Notes under the pieces: model-generated
Database searches by the model: none
What the model was told of the DNA's origin: nothing
Seen by the model: the letters and a program-made list of their open reading frames with translations, nothing else
Position numbers and translations under genes: made by a program
Assembly (NCBI GenBank): GCA_900473045.1
Contig: UCKS01000019.1
Location: forward strand, 124,001-188,000
From: Hyphomicrobiales bacterium
GTDB lineage: Bacteria; Pseudomonadota; Alphaproteobacteria; Rhizobiales; Rhizobiaceae
DNA: 64,000 nucleotides
Direction of reading: 5' to 3'
Shown: piece by piece, positions 55,489 to 64,000 of the stretch
Layout of the letters: each line of letters starts with the position of its first letter
How positions within the stretch are numbered: the stretch's first letter is position 1

Positions 55489-58400
55489 ATGAATGAAATC
55501 CGCGGCGAAAAAGTATCGTTTCGCAAGGACGACATTATTGCTCTGCATTCCCTGCCGTCGGCGCAGGCCCATGATCCGTGCATTGTCCACGCGCCGAACA
55601 AGCGTGGGGCCGCACATCTCGTCTTCACCACAACGATCGTTGTTACGGCAATTTTCCTGCTGCTTGGGGCAGCTGTTCTGGCCGCTATAGAAAGCGGGTT
55701 GCTGGACGGGCCGCTCAACGCGCGGGCGCAGACGGCCCTGAATTCCGCCATTGGCGGTGGTTATCATGCCGAAGTCGGCAGCACGGTGTTGCGCGTGACA
55801 GCCAGTGGTGCGCTCGCACTCAAGGCGCAGGACGTGACGCTGGTGGAAAACGCGTCCAACAAACGTCTGGTCACCACCAATTCCGTCTTTATCGAACTCA
55901 GTCCTTTAGCCTTGTTGACTGGCCGGATTGCCGTGTCGCGGCTGGAAGCTGAAGGGGCGACACTTGATCCGTCCTTGCTGCCGCAGGGCAAGCCGATCGA
56001 TCTGATGGCCATTCGCGTCGCCGATGTTGCCGGCGGGCTGGAGGTTGTTTTCAAGCAGATCGACAGCATTTCGCAATTGATCAGCCGCAGCAATACCGAA
56101 ACCGTCCGCATCGCCGACCTACGATTGTCGTTTGCCGGTCTTCGCCAGCGCATCGTCCCCGTCGTAGTGGAAACCCTGGATTTCAAACGCACGGCCGATG
56201 GCTCGATGCAGATCGACGGTGCCTTCTCCGTCGATGGACAATCGTCGGAACTGCATCTGCGTGCCGACCGCCAGAGCGGGCGGATCACCACGCTCAACGG
56301 TTCCGCCGTCGGCTTGCCGCTGTCTGCCTTCCTGCATCGCAACGGTACCGCGACGGAGCTTGCATTCGGGGTGACCAGCAGCGCCGATCTTACCATCAAG
56401 GCGTCGCGCGCCGCCGAAAACGCAATGCCGACGCTGCAGTTGAACGGCCGTTCCAACGGTGGCGCATTCGATGCGGGCGGGTTCACCTCCGAGCTTAAGC
56501 CCTCCGAGCTCAATGTCAGCTATGATTTCGCCCGCAACAAAATCGAGATTCTACCTTCGATGGTGCGCGTTGGCCGGTCGACTTTCCCATTTACCGGCGC
56601 GATTGCCGACCTTGATCCGGCGGTACTTGCCGGGAAAAACGGTTTTTCGATCGACCTCCTGCTGCAATCGGCCAGTTCGTCTCCTGTCGATGTCTCCGAG
56701 GCCCCGCTGATCTTCGATGCCAAGGCACAGGGGCGATTCCTGCCGGAAACGCATGAGCTTGTATTTCAGGAACTGACAGTGGCGAGCGCTCTCGGCACGG
56801 CTGCCGGTTCACTGTCCATGACCTTCGGAGACACCTCGCCACAGATCAGCTTTGCGCTCTTAACCAGCAAGATCGAGGCTGCAGCCGTAAAACAGCTCTG
56901 GCCCTGGTGGGTTGGCAAGACGGCCCGGCGCTGGGTGGTCAACAATATCTTCGGCGGCACGGTCACGGATGGTAAACTCGAAGTCTTCCTGCCGATGGGA
57001 CGCATCACGCGCACGGTTGGTCCCATCGATCTGAATGCCGAGGAGTTGAGCGTTCAATTTAACATCGCCGATACGAGGGTCAATCTGGCTGGTGACATTC
57101 CGCCGTTGCGCGATGCCTCCGGCGCCTTCAAGCTGAAAGGCGAGCGCATGGATGTGGAGATCGAACGCGGAACGGCCTATTTCCCATCGGGACGCTCCGC
57201 CACGGTGACCGGTGGTGATTTCGTCATCCCCAATACCTATGAAAAGCCGTTGATTGCCGAAATGAAACTCGATGTCGCGGGACAGGCCGACGCCATGGCC
57301 GAGCTTGTCAGCTCCAGGCCAATCCTTGCGCTGCAGCGGACCCCGTTCAAGCCAGAGGATTTTTCAGGCGAGATGACGGCCGAGGTCGGCGCGCGGTTCG
57401 GTCTGATCGCCGCCCAGAATCCGCCGCCGCCGCTCTGGCAGGCGCAGATGCTGCTGAATGGCGTGACCGTCAACAAACCTTTTTCCGGCCATAATGTTTC
57501 GGACATCAACGGCACCTTGCGGATCGACCCAAACCAGGCCGTGCTGGACGCCAAGGCCGATATTGATGGGGGGGAGATGAATATTTCCGTCATCGAGCCC
57601 GTCGGATCAGCCAGCACGGTGACGCGCAAGCGCGAGATTTCCGGGACACTGAACGATAGCGAGCTTGCCAAGCTGGCCCCAGGGCTTGCCGGCATCATCA
57701 GTGGGCCTGTGATGCTCGATATCCTGATGAATGACAGCGACCGGCAGACGATATCCGCTGATCTCGGCAATGCCTCCATTTCGCTTCCCTGGATCGGCTG
57801 GTCGAAAGGTGCCGGTATTGGCGCCAAGGCGACCTTTTCGGCGTCCACCACCGACGGTGTCACGCAGATCGATGCTCTGAAACTGGATGGCGACGGCTTC
57901 GGTGCTGCGGGTGCACTTGTGCTCGACAAGTCAGGTTTGAATTCCGGAGAGTTTTCCTCGGTTCAACTCTCCAAGGGCGATAATTATGCGATCAGCATCA
58001 AGCGTCAGAAAGGTGGCTTTGCCGTCAACGTCAATGGATCGTCCGCCGATATGCGCCCGGTCATCGAAAGCCTGCGCAGCGGGTCAGGCGACGGAGATGG
58101 TGGTGGCGATGGCAAGCGGATCGCCATCAGCGCCAATCTTCAACAGGTGACCGGCTTTCACTCCGAGACGCTGTCCAACGTCAATCTGAGCTATGCGGCC
58201 AGAGGCAAGCAGATCGACGCCGTCGATCTTTCGGCGGTGACCGACAGCGGCCAGGCTGTGGTGGCCACATTGACGAAAAACGGTGCCGACAACATCCTGG
58301 AATTGACCAGCGGCGATGCCGGCTCGCTGGCGCGATTTGCCAATATCTACAGCAATATGCGCGGTGGCTTGCTGAACTTGAAGCTCCGCGATCGCGGTGG

Positions 58401-58887
58401 CAACTCCTGGCGTGGAAGTGTCGACATCCGCAAGTTTTCACTGGTCAACGAGGCAAGGCTGCAATCGATCGTGTCGACGCCCACGGGCGCTGATGGCAGA
58501 AGCCTGAACCAGGCAGTGAAGAAGAACATCGATGTCAGCTCGGCCCGCTTCGAGCGCGGCTCCGCCAATGTGGCGCTCGACAATGGATCGATCGCGATCG
58601 ACAGCGGGGTAGTGCGTGGTGTTGATGTCGGCGCCACGTTCCAGGGCACGGTGCGCGACAAGAGCGGCAATATGGACATGACCGGAACGTTCATGCCCGC
58701 CTATGGGCTCAACCGTCTGTTCGGCGAACTGCCGATCATCGGCGTTCTTCTCGGCAACGGCCGTGACCGGGGCCTGCTCGGGATCACCTTCAAGCTGGTC
58801 GGCCCCTTCGCAAAGCCGAACCTGACGATCAATCCGCTGTCGATCATCGCGCCCGGCGTGTTCCGCAGTATCTTTGAATTCCAATAA
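55489..58887 (+). CDS. AsmA/YhdP-type DUF3971 membrane protein
   Basis: A 1132-residue protein anchored by one N-terminal membrane segment (about residues 45-68, LVFTTTIVVTAIFLLLGAAV) with the rest in the periplasm. It has AsmA-like repeats of beta strands (SVFIELSPLALLTGRIAVSRLEAEGATLD) and a DUF3971 block from about residue 250. Near the end an AsmA-C part (GANFERGSANVALDNGS-like: SSARFERGSANVALDNGSIAID; MDMTGTFMPAYGLNRLFGELPIIGVLLGNG) matches the YhdP/TamB-type lipid-transfer bridges of the cell envelope. Known relatives help move phospholipids to the outer membrane. It is a single gene with a terminator after it. Confidence 0.87.
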   Translation: MNEIRGEKVSFRKDDIIALHSLPSAQAHDPCIVHAPNKRGAAHLVFTTTIVVTAIFLLLGAAVLAAIESGLLDGPLNARAQTALNSAIGGGYHAEVGSTVLRVTASGALALKAQDVTLVENASNKRLVTTNSVFIELSPLALLTGRIAVSRLEAEGATLDPSLLPQGKPIDLMAIRVADVAGGLEVVFKQIDSISQLISRSNTETVRIADLRLSFAGLRQRIVPVVVETLDFKRTADGSMQIDGAFSVDGQSSELHLRADRQSGRITTLNGSAVGLPLSAFLHRNGTATELAFGVTSSADLTIKASRAAENAMPTLQLNGRSNGGAFDAGGFTSELKPSELNVSYDFARNKIEILPSMVRVGRSTFPFTGAIADLDPAVLAGKNGFSIDLLLQSASSSPVDVSEAPLIFDAKAQGRFLPETHELVFQELTVASALGTAAGSLSMTFGDTSPQISFALLTSKIEAAAVKQLWPWWVGKTARRWVVNNIFGGTVTDGKLEVFLPMGRITRTVGPIDLNAEELSVQFNIADTRVNLAGDIPPLRDASGAFKLKGERMDVEIERGTAYFPSGRSATVTGGDFVIPNTYEKPLIAEMKLDVAGQADAMAELVSSRPILALQRTPFKPEDFSGEMTAEVGARFGLIAAQNPPPPLWQAQMLLNGVTVNKPFSGHNVSDINGTLRIDPNQAVLDAKADIDGGEMNISVIEPVGSASTVTRKREISGTLNDSELAKLAPGLAGIISGPVMLDILMNDSDRQTISADLGNASISLPWIGWSKGAGIGAKATFSASTTDGVTQIDALKLDGDGFGAAGALVLDKSGLNSGEFSSVQLSKGDNYAISIKRQKGGFAVNVNGSSADMRPVIESLRSGSGDGDGGGDGKRIAISANLQQVTGFHSETLSNVNLSYAARGKQIDAVDLSAVTDSGQAVVATLTKNGADNILELTSGDAGSLARFANIYSNMRGGLLNLKLRDRGGNSWRGSVDIRKFSLVNEARLQSIVSTPTGADGRSLNQAVKKNIDVSSARFERGSANVALDNGSIAIDSGVVRGVDVGATFQGTVRDKSGNMDMTGTFMPAYGLNRLFGELPIIGVLLGNGRDRGLLGITFKLVGPFAKPNLTINPLSIIAPGVFRSIFEFQ

Positions 58888-58914
58888 AAAACCGGCGGGA
58901 TCGCCGCCGGTTTT
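58885..58914. terminator. Bidirectional terminator between the AsmA-like gene and tyrS
   Basis: AACCGGCGG and CCGCCGGTT arms around GATCG-type loop, flanked by AAAAA before and TTTTC after; the minus-strand side has the longer T-run, for tyrS. Confidence 0.9.
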
Positions 58915-58939
58915 CATGTCTTATCATCATACCCGGAGT

Positions 58940-60193
58940 TTAGGCTGGCCGGACGAGAATGTGCTTCTTCTTGCCGAGCGACAGCTTGATGACGCCATCT
59001 ACCGTCACGTCACCGGTGCCGATCACTTGGCGATCGTCACTGACCACGGCATCGTTGAGACGAACGGCGCCGTCTTTCAGGAACTGCCGCACCTTGCCGT
59101 TTGATTCGGCCAGACCGGCCCGCACGAACAGCGCGAGAACCCCGACGCCAGCTTCAAGCTCCGCCGCCGGTACGTCGATGGACGGCAGGTTGGCTGCAAG
59201 CGCGCCTTCCTCGAAGGTCTTGCGAGCAGTCTCCGCTGCCTCTTCCGCTGCTGCACGGCCATGGAGGATCGCGGTCACTTCGGTTGCGAGGATCTTTTTT
59301 ACTTCGTTGAGTTCTGCTCCGCCGATTGCCGATAGGCGGGCAATCTCCGTCATCGGCAGCGTCGTAAACAGTTTCAGGAAACGGCTGACGTCGGCGTCTT
59401 CGGTGTTGCGCCAGTATTGCCAGAAATCATAGACTGACAGCAGATCGGCATTGAGCCAGACTGCGCCGGAGGCAGATTTGCCCATCTTGGCCCCGGACGA
59501 TGTGGTCAAGAGCGGCGATGTCAGGGCGTAGAGCTGCGGCGTACCCATCCGGTGACCGAGGTCGATACCGTTGATGATGTTGCCCCACTGGTCGGAACCG
59601 CCCATCTGTAAACGGCAATCGTAACGCTTGGCCAGTTCGACGAAATCGTAGGCCTGCAGGATCATATAGTTGAATTCGAGGAAGGAAAGCGATTGCTCGC
59701 GATCCAGCCGGGTCTTGACGCTGTCGAAAGCCAGCATGCGGTTGACCGAGAAATGGCGGCCGACGTCACGTAGGAATTCCAGATAGTTGAGCGGCCGCAA
59801 CCATTCGGCATTGTTGATCATCCGTGCGCCGCTCGGACCATCATTGTAATTCAGGTAGTTGGAGAAAACGTGCTTCAGCGAGGTAATGTTGTCCTCGATC
59901 ATGTCAACCGTCATCAGCTTTCGCGCCTCTTCCTTGAAAGACGGGTCGCCGACCATGCCTGTGCCGCCACCCATCAGCGAGATCGGACGATGACCGGTGG
60001 CTTGGAGCCAATGCAGTAGCATGATCTGCGTCAGGTGTCCGACATGGAGGCTCGATGCCGTCGGATCATAGCCGATATAGGCCGTCACGGTTTCCTTGTT
60101 GAACAGCGCATCCAGTCCGGCATTGTCGGATGTCTGGTGGATGAAGCCGCGTTCGTGGAGGGTGTGCAGGAAATCGGACTTGAATTCGGACAT
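58940..60193 (-). CDS. tyrS: Tyrosyl-tRNA synthetase
   Basis: A 417-residue class I synthetase of normal length. The HIGH-type motif is [18 protein letters not shown] (about residues 41-58), the KMSKS-type motif [13 protein letters not shown] (about 231-243), and the C-terminal S4-like domain is [25 protein letters not shown]. The start at ATG 60193 is conserved ([16 protein letters not shown]). It is divergent from anmK. Confidence 0.97.
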   Translation of the reverse strand: MSEFKSDFLHTLHERGFIHQTSDNAGLDALFNKETVTAYIGYDPTASSLHVGHLTQIMLLHWLQATGHRPISLMGGGTGMVGDPSFKEEARKLMTVDMIEDNITSLKHVFSNYLNYNDGPSGARMINNAEWLRPLNYLEFLRDVGRHFSVNRMLAFDSVKTRLDREQSLSFLEFNYMILQAYDFVELAKRYDCRLQMGGSDQWGNIINGIDLGHRMGTPQLYALTSPLLTTSSGAKMGKSASGAVWLNADLLSVYDFWQYWRNTEDADVSRFLKLFTTLPMTEIARLSAIGGAELNEVKKILATEVTAILHGRAAAEEAAETARKTFEEGALAANLPSIDVPAAELEAGVGVLALFVRAGLAESNGKVRQFLKDGAVRLNDAVVSDDRQVIGTGDVTVDGVIKLSLGKKKHILVRPA

Positions 60194-60324
60194 GACCTGT
60201 CTCTTTCGGTGGGCTGTTTGGAGAAGAATGAGTGCTTGCTGGATATTTGCGCGGCGTTTAGCACTGTTTGGCGAAAAGTGCACCTGTTTGCATCGGGAAT
60301 GTTTGCTTGGGAGTTGAGTGCGGG

Positions 60325-61452
60325 ATGGCGCAGATGAAGACGGCGATCGGGCTGATGAGCGGTACCAGCATGGACGGGATCGACATTGCGCTCATTCGAA
60401 CCGATGGCCGCGACAGGGTCGAGCGCGGCCCGTTCATGGGTGTTTCCTACGAGCCGGCTTTCAGGAACCGGCTGAAATCGGCGTTGGACGAAGCGCGCAC
60501 GCTGACGGGCAGGACGGAGCGGCCGGGCGACCTGGGCGCCATCGAGCGAAACCTGACGTTACGGCATGCCGTTGCGGTCAATGATTTTCTGGCTCACAAC
60601 GGGTTGTCTTCAGCCGATATCGATGTGATCGGATTTCACGGGCAGACCGTTCTGCATCGCCCGAATGAGGCGCTGACCGTTCAGCTGGGCGATGGCGCGC
60701 TGCTGGCGCAATTGACGGGCATTGCCGTCGTCCACGACATGCGCGCCAATGACATGACCCATGGCGGGCAGGGCGCACCTCTCATTCCTGTCTATCATGC
60801 CGCTCTCGCCCGAAACGCTGGCCAAGCTGCCCCGCTGGTTTTCGTCAACATCGGCGGCATTTCCAATCTGACCTTCATCGGCACGCAAGGCGACATCGTC
60901 GCCTATGACAGCGGTCCGGGAAATACGTTGATCGACCAATGGGTGGAGACCCATACGGGGAGCGCCTTCGATCAGGATGGCGCGATCGCCAATGCCGGTA
61001 GCATCATTCCGGGGCTGGCTGACCGTTATCTCGACCATTCGTTTTTTTCATCCAACCAGCGCCGCTCGCTTGATCGCAACGATTTTTCGCCGCCGACGGC
61101 TACGGATGCCGCTTTGGCGGACGGCGCGCGCACTCTTGCCTACGTGACGGCTGCTGCCATTCTCAAATCATCCAGGCACCTGCCAGAACGACCCCGCGCC
61201 TATGTCATCTGCGGTGGCGGGCGCCTCAACCCGGTGATCATGGCCGACCTTCGCAGGCTCGCGGCGCAGGAAGATGCAACGGTTATGGTTGCCGAGCAGG
61301 CGGGGCTTGATGGCGATGCCATGGAGGCGGAGGCCTGGGCCTATCTGGCCGTGCGTTCGCTTGAAGGATTGCCGCTGACATTTCCCGGCACCACGGGAGT
61401 TGAACAACCGGTCACCGGCGGCATCTTCAATGCGGTTTTGAAGCCTCTGTGA
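60325..61452 (+). CDS. anmK: Anhydro-N-acetylmuramic acid kinase
   Basis: A 375-residue sugar kinase of peptidoglycan recycling: it opens and phosphorylates 1,6-anhydroMurNAc to MurNAc 6-phosphate. [18 protein letters not shown] near the start, [39 protein letters not shown] and [13 protein letters not shown] are the family's motifs. The start is ATG 60325; ATG 60334 is an alternative. A GGDEF gene follows about 120 bases later. Confidence 0.96.
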   Translation: MAQMKTAIGLMSGTSMDGIDIALIRTDGRDRVERGPFMGVSYEPAFRNRLKSALDEARTLTGRTERPGDLGAIERNLTLRHAVAVNDFLAHNGLSSADIDVIGFHGQTVLHRPNEALTVQLGDGALLAQLTGIAVVHDMRANDMTHGGQGAPLIPVYHAALARNAGQAAPLVFVNIGGISNLTFIGTQGDIVAYDSGPGNTLIDQWVETHTGSAFDQDGAIANAGSIIPGLADRYLDHSFFSSNQRRSLDRNDFSPPTATDAALADGARTLAYVTAAAILKSSRHLPERPRAYVICGGGRLNPVIMADLRRLAAQEDATVMVAEQAGLDGDAMEAEAWAYLAVRSLEGLPLTFPGTTGVEQPVTGGIFNAVLKPL

Positions 61453-61532
61453 TCGACTGAAATTAACGTTTCTTTTCCCCTGCGCAGATACCATTCTTCA
61501 CGAATCTGCAACGCCCTGGCGGCATGGCGGAG

Positions 61533-61556
61533 GGGAACACACGGCGTGTGTGTTTC
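61533..61556 (+). promoter_or_regulatory. Hairpin in the leader of the GGDEF gene
   Basis: GGAACACAC pairs with GTGTGTTTCC (one bulge) around GGC. It sits 17 bases before the start codon without a T-tract, so it could affect ribosome access or mRNA stability. Confidence 0.35.
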
Positions 61557-61573
61557 CGAAACGGACATATCCG

Positions 61574-62767
61574 ATGAACGGCGCGCTTTTTCTACTGACG
61601 GTCAATTTCTTGGTAGCGCAGCTTTTTAGCGCGTTTTTCCTCGTCATCTCCAGGCGTAGCCGCATTCCGTCGGCAGGGCGCTGGTTTGCGGCCGCGTTCG
61701 CGGTTGCCTCGCTTTCGGCAGTCTTCGAGGTGATGATTCGCTATGGCGATTTCGACCGGATTGCCAGCTTTGGAGCATTCACTTCCCTGCTGAGCGCGCT
61801 GCTGATGATTCGCGTTGGCATCGGCCGCCTGTATGCGGTGCCGGCGAGTATCTGGTCCATCACGGCGCTTCTCTGTGCCGCACTTCCGCTCAACCTGATG
61901 ATCTATGACTTGCCGCGCGGCACATTCGCCCATTCTCTCGGCTACCAGATTCCGTTCGCGATAGCGGAACTGATCTGCGCGGTGGCGGTCTACCGGTCCG
62001 GGCGCCGCGAGACCGCCGACCGGATCCTCATGACGCTGCTTTTGGTCACGGCCGGCAATTTTGCCAGCAAGGTCTACTTTGCCGTCAAATTCAGCGGAGG
62101 CGATACGGCGCAAGCCTATCTTGGTAGCACCTATGCGCTGGTTTCCCAAAGCCTCAGTGCCGTGCTGGTCGTCTCGACAGGGCTGACATTGCTGGCCGTC
62201 ATCGTCGTCGAAATCATGGATGACGCCAAGGCCAACTCTGAAATCGATCCACTGTCGGGGTTGTTGAACAGGCGGGGTTTCGACGCGCGCGTGAGCCAGA
62301 TCCTTGCCCGCCCGATGTCCGCCTATCCGCACAGCGTGATCGTCTGCGATCTCGATCATTTCAAGGTCGTCAACGATACCTATGGTCATGCCGCCGGCGA
62401 TCAGGTGATCCTGGCCTTTGGCCGTTTGCTTGCGGGACATGCGCCGCCGGAGGCGATTTGTGCGCGGTTCGGCGGTGAGGAGTTTGCCATTTTCCTGCCA
62501 TCGACGGGAGAAGCGACGGGGTACCTGTTCGCCCAGGGACTTCGCAACAGCTTCTCCGCGCTTGTGATTGCCGGATTGCCGGACACCGTTCGCCTGTCGG
62601 CCAGCTTTGGCGTTTGCGCGCTTGCCTCACCAAGCCAATCGATCGTTGATACGATCAAGGGAGCAGACGCAGCACTCTATGATGCCAAGAAGAGCGGGCG
62701 TAACCGGGTAAACCGCGCGGGGCAAGCCACACCGGCCAGCCCCGATGGATGGCAGGCTCAGGCCTGA
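61574..62767 (+). CDS. Membrane GGDEF diguanylate cyclase
   Basis: A 397-residue protein. The first ~215 residues form six or seven membrane segments (ALFLLTVNFLVAQLFSAFFLV, SIWSITALLCAALPL, LVSQSLSAVLVVSTGLTLLAVIVV), probably a sensor; the rest is a GGDEF domain. The active-site motif is ARFGGEEFAIF (about residue 301) with DPLSGLLNRRGFD and DLDHFKVVNDTYGHAAGD upstream. No RxxD product-inhibition site is present five residues before GGEEF. It should make cyclic di-GMP, which the PilZ protein here could read. The start is ATG 61574. Confidence 0.92.
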   Translation: MNGALFLLTVNFLVAQLFSAFFLVISRRSRIPSAGRWFAAAFAVASLSAVFEVMIRYGDFDRIASFGAFTSLLSALLMIRVGIGRLYAVPASIWSITALLCAALPLNLMIYDLPRGTFAHSLGYQIPFAIAELICAVAVYRSGRRETADRILMTLLLVTAGNFASKVYFAVKFSGGDTAQAYLGSTYALVSQSLSAVLVVSTGLTLLAVIVVEIMDDAKANSEIDPLSGLLNRRGFDARVSQILARPMSAYPHSVIVCDLDHFKVVNDTYGHAAGDQVILAFGRLLAGHAPPEAICARFGGEEFAIFLPSTGEATGYLFAQGLRNSFSALVIAGLPDTVRLSASFGVCALASPSQSIVDTIKGADAALYDAKKSGRNRVNRAGQATPASPDGWQAQA

Positions 62768-62836
62768 CGTCCATGTTGGTTGAGACAGCGGCCCGCTGCC
62801 GGGACACCCGGTAAAGTGCCCCGGCAGGTTGGAAAA

Positions 62837-63550
62837 TCAGGCCAACGCCAGAAACTGCGCCTTGCCTTCATGTAGAAAGCACGCCTTGGAAAAGAGGCTC
62901 GTATCGACACGATTGGGCAGACGGATATTTTGCAGGTCCGGCAAAGGCTTGTTTTGCGGGTCAAAGGAGCGATCGATCTGCGACACGAACGCGAGGATGA
63001 TCCCAGCTTTTCGCGCAAAGGCTTGCAGGGCGACGAGTTGCTCTGAAAGCTCCGGCTTGTCTCTGCGTTGATCAAGGATTTGCAGATAGTCGATGACGGC
63101 GACGGTGCTGCGGGCAGCGCCTGCAAGATGACGGATGATGTAATCGGCGCAGATCTCGTCGTCCGTTACGATTTCCACGAGATCGCCAAGCCCAGGAGTG
63201 TCGCCTTCGAGCGACCGGATGCGCTCGCGGGTTTCATGTTCGGTGTATTCCAAGGTGAAGAACACGCTTCTCCTACCATCGCGAATGGCATCGAGCAGAA
63301 TTTTTAAACCCAGCAATGTCTTGCCATGTCCGGGACGGGCGCCCAGCAAGACGATATCGCCATCGGTGAGCCGGGACAGGATATCTTTTTCGTCTGAAGG
63401 CGCGGAAACTTGCGCAGCAAGCAGGCTCCAGCCTGCGAAGCCCTCATCCCGCGCGATGCGATCCAAAGCGGCATGCAGGGCGATTTTTTCATCACGTGCC
63501 AATAACTTGGCCCGGCGTTTCAGTTGGTAGATCGGGGCGGATAACCTCAT
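62837..63550 (-). CDS. DnaB-like helicase-domain ATPase
   Basis: A 237-residue protein that resembles the C-terminal RecA fold of DnaB but lacks the N-terminal domain. Walker A is LLGARPGHGKTLLGLKIL (about residues 68-85), then VFFTLEYTEHETRERI, Walker B STVAVIDYLQILDQRRD (about 147-163), and a sensor AFVSQIDRSFD. Short stand-alone forms are seen in Rhizobiales and may act as DNA-helicase-like or KaiC-like ATPases. The upstream gap is 300 bases and no replication partner is next to it, so its role is open. Confidence 0.78.
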   Translation of the reverse strand: MRLSAPIYQLKRRAKLLARDEKIALHAALDRIARDEGFAGWSLLAAQVSAPSDEKDILSRLTDGDIVLLGARPGHGKTLLGLKILLDAIRDGRRSVFFTLEYTEHETRERIRSLEGDTPGLGDLVEIVTDDEICADYIIRHLAGAARSTVAVIDYLQILDQRRDKPELSEQLVALQAFARKAGIILAFVSQIDRSFDPQNKPLPDLQNIRLPNRVDTSLFSKACFLHEGKAQFLALA

Positions 63551-63875
63551 CGGAAAACCTCCATTGCGAGCAGAAAACGCAATCCCTCCTTATGCGGCGC
63601 TCGAACAGATGGCTCGATGAGTGAAATACCCCGTATGAACGATACTTCCCCGATCGGAGGGAGGAGGCGCGGGCCAAGCCTGTGCCCTCATCAATATCGC
63701 GAGTCGAAGATTGCAACAAGGAGGAGGTGCTTGGTCGCCTGTGGCCGGTTCGCGACGTCAGCGGGCGCAACCCGCCATTCGGCGGCCTCGCAAAAAAAAA
63801 ACGGCATTCTGCGGCGGTCGAGCCGGCAGAACGCCATCGAAAGTACCCAGGGTCAGAAAATCGCCCCCCGCTTTA
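63551..63875. other. Intergenic region upstream of the DnaB-like gene, no gene seen
   Basis: About 325 bases holding a strong minus-strand terminator (listed) and a 10-A run. An open plus-strand frame across it is arginine-rich and crosses the terminator, so it is not taken as coding. The half near 63560-63700 probably contains the promoter of the DnaB-like gene. Confidence 0.5.
63791..63835 (-). terminator. Rho-independent terminator of the alpha/beta hydrolase gene
   Basis: On the minus strand GGCGTTCTGC and GCAGAATGCC pair (one G-U) around a GC-rich loop and are followed by a G and ten Ts. Confidence 0.85.
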
Positions 63876-64000
63876 TTAGCGAATACGCTTTGCCGCTGGT
63901 TCTGGCGTCAGTTCGCCATTCAGCCGCCGGTCGAGGTAATCCTCGCATTCGGCCATCAGAGTATCGACCTGGCCGTTGAAGAAGTGGTTTGCACCCGGCA
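63876..64000 (-). CDS. Alpha/beta hydrolase, C-terminal end only
   Basis: The last 41 or so codons of a minus-strand gene that enters from the right edge. The translation GANHFFNGQVDTLMAECEDY followed by LDRRLNGELTPEPAAKRIR matches the C-terminus of a dienelactone-hydrolase-like alpha/beta hydrolase, whose catalytic His is in GANHFF. The stop TAA is at 63876-63878. The rest lies outside the window, so family certainty is limited. Confidence 0.72.
   Translation of the reverse strand, partial: PGANHFFNGQVDTLMAECEDYLDRRLNGELTPEPAAKRIR

Noticed and set aside
63617-63979. 120-codon plus-strand frame near the right edge
   Set aside because: It crosses the strong minus-strand terminator and opposes the hydrolase end; Arg-rich shadow.

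Overview
This window is a G+C-rich stretch of chromosome from an alphaproteobacterium, most probably of the family Rhizobiaceae (Agrobacterium/Rhizobium/Allorhizobium/Ciceribacter group). The grounds are the cell-cycle kinase CckA, an SOS box of the alphaproteobacterial GAAC-N7-GAAC type in front of recA, a DksA that has lost most zinc-finger cysteines, an F1-ATPase zeta inhibitor subunit, the three-part PurLQS enzyme, and a gene pair matching the mannosylfructose synthesis genes described in Agrobacterium. I see about 62 protein genes, two of them frameshifted, and no tRNA, rRNA, insertion sequence, phage, integron or CRISPR. It looks like ordinary core chromosome.

Layout. 1-2.3 kb: end-truncated ycjX-type GTPase, a SixA-like phosphatase and dksA. 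2.3-7.7 kb: a FliO-domain membrane protein, cckA and a free-standing D-Ala-D-Ala ligase. 7.7-14.8 kb: psuK-psuG (pseudouridine breakdown), recA, alaS and a frameshifted AraC/GyrI regulator. 14.9-18.4 kb: the mannosylfructose phosphatase/synthase pair and icd. 18.5-28.9 kb: small regulators and enzymes, trmJ, murI, a HerA-like ATPase, a cupin/MarR divergent pair, rpsD, glsA, ttcA and an inositol-phosphatase family gene. 28.9-31.5 kb: two tandem paralogous Bcr/CflA-type efflux pumps. 31.8-40.5 kb: monothiol glutaredoxin and BolA (Fe-S/iron partners), then the purine genes purL, purQ, purS and purC with a MocR regulator/DUF1127 pair and an ArsC-like reductase between purL and purQ. 40.6-49.0 kb: ATPase zeta, small hypothetical genes, a PilZ protein, purB, and a compact minus-strand run (substrate-binding protein, P1 peptidase, rpe, DUF2259, membrane protein). 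49.2-55.1 kb: flavin reductase, TfoX, Nudix, rhlE, an M23 envelope peptidase, and a Bcp peroxiredoxin with a DUF455 ferritin-like protein. 55.5-64 kb: a large AsmA/DUF3971 protein, tyrS, anmK, a membrane GGDEF protein, a DnaB-like ATPase and the tail of an alpha/beta hydrolase.

Themes. Purine synthesis is spread over purB, purC, purS, purQ and purL. Peptidoglycan supply and recycling are represented by ddlA, murI, anmK and the M23 peptidase. Stress and cell-cycle control are represented by recA, cckA, dksA, BolA/Grx, and c-di-GMP proteins (GGDEF, PilZ). Many intergenic gaps carry clear rho-independent terminators, and several carry operator-like repeats, which are listed.

I found no convincing new multi-gene system. 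The best leads are two small coiled-coil genes wedged between purS and purQ (one frameshifted but still coupled to purQ by a stop/start overlap), a small lysine/arginine-rich protein between grxD and bolA, strong symmetric operators in the cupin/marR and mocR/DUF1127 gaps, and a GNRA-capped hairpin just upstream of rpsD.
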